A DNA stretch of 64,000 bases from Paracidovorax sp031843945 (GTDB lineage Bacteria; Pseudomonadota; Gammaproteobacteria; Burkholderiales; Burkholderiaceae_C), in assembly GCF_031843945.1 (NCBI RefSeq), contig NZ_JAVTJJ010000002.1, forward strand, positions 1-64,000, written 5' to 3'. The translations under genes and the position numbers were made by a program. Shown in pieces: positions 60,910 to 64,000 of the stretch. The notes beneath the pieces are model-generated. The model saw only the letters and a program-made list of their open reading frames with translations. It had not been told where the DNA came from and did not search any database. The first letter of the stretch is position 1; each line of letters begins with the position of its first letter.

Positions 60910-61943
60910 CCACCAATTTTCGGCTTCATTTGGGTGCCCGGCCTGGGCGCCAACAAGGCCTGACGCTTATCGAGCTTATGGTTGCCATGGCGATCAGCTT
61001 GGTGGTGGTGTTGGCTGCCACAACCGCGTTAGTGATTTCTCGCCAAGGTTTTACCAATGTGGATGCGTCAGCCCAGTTGCGCGACAACGCGAGGTTTGCA
61101 GAAGACATCATTCAACGCCTCGGAGTCCAGGCTGGCTTTGAAGATCTGTTCCACGCAGCATCGAGCCCACCACCCAAAACTGCGGGCCTCGACTCAACAA
61201 CGGTGCCCAACGTTTTCGTCTACGGGTTTAATAATCGGGCTAGAGGCGCCAGCCAGGGTTGGAGCGAAGCCAATTCAGCAGCAAGAACTAGCGGAAGTCT
61301 GGGCTACGGCAGCGATATTCTGGTATTGCGGTTTCAGCCGAACGTTTCCAATTCAAAAAGTAACGAATCTGATCGCGCACTGATTGATTGCGCTGGCGAA
61401 CAGCCCACTCAGGTTCCCACCAGCCGTTATGACCGGATTACCAGTGTTCTGCATGTAGCTACCAGCAGCGCCGGAGAGCCCGCGTTGATGTGCACGAGAT
61501 GGTCGAGTGGTGGAACCATTGATACGCAGCCGCTCATAAGCGGCGTCGAGAATTTCCAAGTTCTCTATGGAGTGGATGGCATCGGCCCAAGCAACAGCAC
61601 CATTCCAGCAACCTCGACTGCCGACAGCGTGGTTGACCGCTACCTCCGCGCCGACCAACTCACGGTGTCTGACGAATCGGTAACCGCCGCTAATTGGCAG
61701 CGAGTGAGGAGCATCCGGATTGGACTGGTGCTGCGCGCATCGCCCGGCACGGCCGTGGACCGAACCACGCAGACGTTTTACCCCCTCGGGCCTGCACCCC
61801 AGGCGGCCAACGGCACCGCAGGAAGTATGTTTGCCAATAACTCTGCTGATCCGGGATCAGTTTTCACACCAACTGCCGATGGACGTTTGAGGCAAGTATT
61901 GACCTTCACGGTGCATCTGCGCAATCCCCAGGGAGAACTCTGA
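60906..61943 (+). CDS. pilW: Minor pilin PilW
   Basis: The 345-residue prepilin has the site QQG/LTLIELMVA (after Gly18) with Glu at +5, and a C-terminal domain typical of PilW (GVENFQVLYGVDG, then VRSIRIGLVLR). It belongs to the priming complex of the type IV pilus. It overlaps pilV by four bases and is one base from pilX. It is unrelated to the PilF/PilW lipoprotein gene at 14267-15091. Confidence 0.9.
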   Translation: MTTNFRLHLGARPGRQQGLTLIELMVAMAISLVVVLAATTALVISRQGFTNVDASAQLRDNARFAEDIIQRLGVQAGFEDLFHAASSPPPKTAGLDSTTVPNVFVYGFNNRARGASQGWSEANSAARTSGSLGYGSDILVLRFQPNVSNSKSNESDRALIDCAGEQPTQVPTSRYDRITSVLHVATSSAGEPALMCTRWSSGGTIDTQPLISGVENFQVLYGVDGIGPSNSTIPATSTADSVVDRYLRADQLTVSDESVTAANWQRVRSIRIGLVLRASPGTAVDRTTQTFYPLGPAPQAANGTAGSMFANNSADPGSVFTPTADGRLRQVLTFTVHLRNPQGEL

Positions 61944-61944
61944 A

Positions 61945-62586
61945 ATGCAAGCTTTCACTATCCAACGTGATCGCGGCGTGCGGACACCATCGCCTCGGTA
62001 CAAAAATCAGGGCCTCTCGCTCGTCGTCGTGCTGCTTATCTTGGTGGTGGTATCGATTCTGGGTGTAGGCGGCATCCAAATTTCGATGCTCGGCGAGCGA
62101 GCCACTCGTAATGACCGTGATACGCAAATCGCATGGCAGTCTGCGGAAGCAGGCCTGATTGATGCAGAGCTGGACATTCTCGGACTTCCTGCAACTTCCA
62201 CAAGCCGCGGCGCCATCTTTAAACGGGGTCAGACCGACGCTGCCAAGTTCGCACCGGGTTGTTCGGCTAACGCGGCGACCTTAGGTCTTTGTTATTCGCT
62301 GCCAACTAATACGCTGCCTGACTGGTTAGCAGTAGACCTTGCCGAAAGCGGAAGCGGTACTAGGTCGGTAGCACTGGGTACGTTCACCGGCAGGACGTTC
62401 CCTACCGGCTCATTGGGCACTCAACCCGCTGCCAAACCGCGTTACGTCATCGAATTGGTGGAGGAGCCCGAACTGGAGACGACTACAGCAGTACAGAACC
62501 GCAACTACCTGTATCGCGTTACCGCCATCGGTTTTGGACCCAGTGCCCACACACGGGGCGTCGTACAAATGATTTACCGGAATTGA
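61945..62586 (+). CDS. pilX: Minor pilin PilX
   Basis: This 213-residue prepilin has the site NQG/LSLVVVLLILVVV (after Gly23) but lacks Glu at +5, as is normal for the PilX/GspK class that caps the pilus tip. The C-terminal part (YRVTAIGFGPSAHTRGVVQM) is conserved. GGGAG lies nine bases before the ATG. It sits between pilW and pilY1, eight bases from the latter. Confidence 0.9.
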   Translation: MQAFTIQRDRGVRTPSPRYKNQGLSLVVVLLILVVVSILGVGGIQISMLGERATRNDRDTQIAWQSAEAGLIDAELDILGLPATSTSRGAIFKRGQTDAAKFAPGCSANAATLGLCYSLPTNTLPDWLAVDLAESGSGTRSVALGTFTGRTFPTGSLGTQPAAKPRYVIELVEEPELETTTAVQNRNYLYRVTAIGFGPSAHTRGVVQMIYRN

Positions 62587-62594
62587 AGGCACAT

Positions 62595-64000
62595 ATGCGC
62601 TCCATTTTCAAGCCGTCCATGATTACCCCCTTGGCTAAACATGGTTCAACGGTCTTTACCTTATTGGCGGCTGGTATAGCGGTCACCACGTCCTTCATGG
62701 CGATGGGCGCCAATACACCTCCGTCCATCACCATTCCACCGGTGAACCTGTCCAGTGACCCGCTGTATGCGGCCAAGCCCACCGACAAACCCGCGATGGC
62801 GCTAGCATTGTCGGTTGAATATCCTACTGTTGGTGCTCAATATGTGTCAGTACCCAATTCGAATACGGATAATTCCTACGCGAACACCAATGAATATCTA
62901 GGGTATTACGACGCCGAGGGTTGCTATGCCTACAATGATGCCCCAACCGACACGCGAGCTACGGGTCAAACAGTTGCTGATTATAAAAGATTCTACCGAA
63001 CTAGCGATGCTGCTGCACGCAAGTGCACCGATGCATTTAGCGGTAATTTTCTGAACTGGGCGACCAATTCGGCGGTTGATATGTTGCGACTCGCACTTTC
63101 CGGCGGTGATCGTTATATCGACACTCCTGACCTTACAGTATTGCAGCGTGCCGTGTTGCCAAACAACGACCCCGTTTGCATGTGGAATTCAAACAATTTT
63201 CCCGGCAAGAGACTGAGTCGTAATGGGGGCGGTGCGAACTCGTATTGGGGTGCGATTCCCCAACGAATGATTCGCGAAGCGAGAGAAAACGATATTCATA
63301 TCGCCAATACCCTAAATCGTATTTACATTCGAGCGAGCGCCAACATGAGCGGCTCTTGCGACGACACATTTGCGTACGCTCGGATGGGCGTTCTTGAATC
63401 TCGGGAAACGGCACGGGATTCAGGAACCTCAAGGTGCGCCGGTGAGAATGAAAATTGCACTTTTACGGGAGTGAGGGAAGTCTGGTACGGCGCGGGTAGC
63501 CGATGGGCTGTTGCTCCCGTAAAGGATACGTTCGTTTGCAACAATGCCAACTTTGGCGACCCGGCGCCTGGAGTTGCAAAAGCATGCTTTACCCGTGATT
63601 ACACTGGAACTTGGCGGGTAGGCATGGGGCTTAACTCAGATGGATTTTTCTATTCACGAGTTCAAGTTTGCAATACCAGAACAGATGGCACACTGGAGGA
63701 AAACCGAGGCTATAGTTTTTGCCAAAGATATCCTAATGGCAAGCACAAACCCACAGGCGTTATTCAGAAATACTCAGAACAAATTAGGCTGGCAGCTTTT
63801 GGGTATCTCATGGATCAGTCAGCAAGCTATGCCAACAACAATACCGGTAGATATGGTGGCGTGCTGCGCGCACCAATGAAGTATGTCGGCCAAAAAACAT
63901 TCGACACCAATGGCAGAGAAAATGCGGCAGCTAACAGCCGTGCGGAGTGGAATGCCAATACTGGAGTATTTAATATTAATTCAGAAAGCGACTCCACGTT
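62595..64000 (+). CDS. pilY1: PilY1-type pilus tip adhesin, N-terminal part
   Basis: The reading frame runs to the window edge, so only the first 468 codons are visible. After a signal-anchor-like N-terminus (TVFTLLAAGIAVTTSFMA) it has the family segment FSGNFLNWATNSAVDMLRLAL and DRYIDTP, and many Cys. The C-terminal beta-propeller of PilY1 lies beyond the window. The stretch is A+T-richer than its neighbours. GAAGG lies five bases before the ATG. Confidence 0.88.
   Translation, partial: MRSIFKPSMITPLAKHGSTVFTLLAAGIAVTTSFMAMGANTPPSITIPPVNLSSDPLYAAKPTDKPAMALALSVEYPTVGAQYVSVPNSNTDNSYANTNEYLGYYDAEGCYAYNDAPTDTRATGQTVADYKRFYRTSDAAARKCTDAFSGNFLNWATNSAVDMLRLALSGGDRYIDTPDLTVLQRAVLPNNDPVCMWNSNNFPGKRLSRNGGGANSYWGAIPQRMIREARENDIHIANTLNRIYIRASANMSGSCDDTFAYARMGVLESRETARDSGTSRCAGENENCTFTGVREVWYGAGSRWAVAPVKDTFVCNNANFGDPAPGVAKACFTRDYTGTWRVGMGLNSDGFFYSRVQVCNTRTDGTLEENRGYSFCQRYPNGKHKPTGVIQKYSEQIRLAAFGYLMDQSASYANNNTGRYGGVLRAPMKYVGQKTFDTNGRENAAANSRAEWNANTGVFNINSESDST

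Noticed and set aside
1..64000. tRNA, rRNA, CRISPR array or insertion sequence
   Set aside because: All intergenic gaps were read; none shows a cloverleaf, regular spaced repeats, or a transposase frame with terminal inverted repeats.

Overview
The window looks like chromosomal DNA of a betaproteobacterium of the order Burkholderiales, most likely family Comamonadaceae (Acidovorax-like). The basis is protein-level recognition together with the gene order hisS - yfgM - bamB - der - hfq - hflX - hflK - hflC - hisZ - purA, the use of hisZ, the 2TM/LytS/LytTR cluster, and a short dispersed repeat of a kind I recall from Comamonadaceae genomes. No rRNA, tRNA, CRISPR array, prophage or insertion sequence is visible.

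Layout. From 192 to 22575, 22 housekeeping genes lie in a row on the minus strand: surE-pcm-nlpD-rluD, scpB-rluB, ndk, rlmN-pilF-rodZ-like-ispG, hisS-yfgM-bamB-der, hfq-hflX-hflK-hflC, hisZ-purA and a phosphoribosyltransferase. They cover nucleotide and histidine synthesis, RNA modification, outer membrane assembly, membrane protease control and small-RNA regulation. From 22724 to 28831 the plus strand carries a quinone oxidoreductase, a diguanylate cyclase, a GAF protein and mutS.

From 28955 to 34893 a minus-strand operon encodes a PotABCD-type ABC importer followed by a GntR/FCD regulator and an Asp/Glu/hydantoin racemase-family enzyme. From 35145 to 43785 come an Anbu proteasome-like protein, an alpha/beta hydrolase, an MpaB/Lcp-type oxygenase, a membrane diguanylate cyclase, uppP, and a 2TM / LytS kinase / LytTR regulator operon. 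From 43869 to 54975 lie a flavin monooxygenase, a large GGDEF-EAL protein, aconitase, an H-NS-like protein with a clear promoter and terminator, apaH and an RhlE-type helicase. From 55158 to 60160 lie a zinc metallopeptidase, two small uncharacterised genes, dcd, guaD and ribD. The window ends in a minor pilin operon, pilV-pilW-pilX-pilY1, with pilY1 cut by the edge.

The most notable feature not explained by genes is a dispersed repeat of about 45-70 bp, with arms GCGCTT / AAGCGC and an A+T-rich GCTAT...ATAGC end. Four copies sit directly 3' of stop codons (mutS, the LytTR regulator, ypfJ-like, guaD), all in one orientation relative to the gene. Three more copies are read in frame inside mutS, acnA and the LytS-like kinase, all in the opposite orientation. 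Base composition also drifts: single 60-base lines counted by hand give about 45-50% G+C near the left end, about 70% in the mutS region, and about 45-52% in pilY1.
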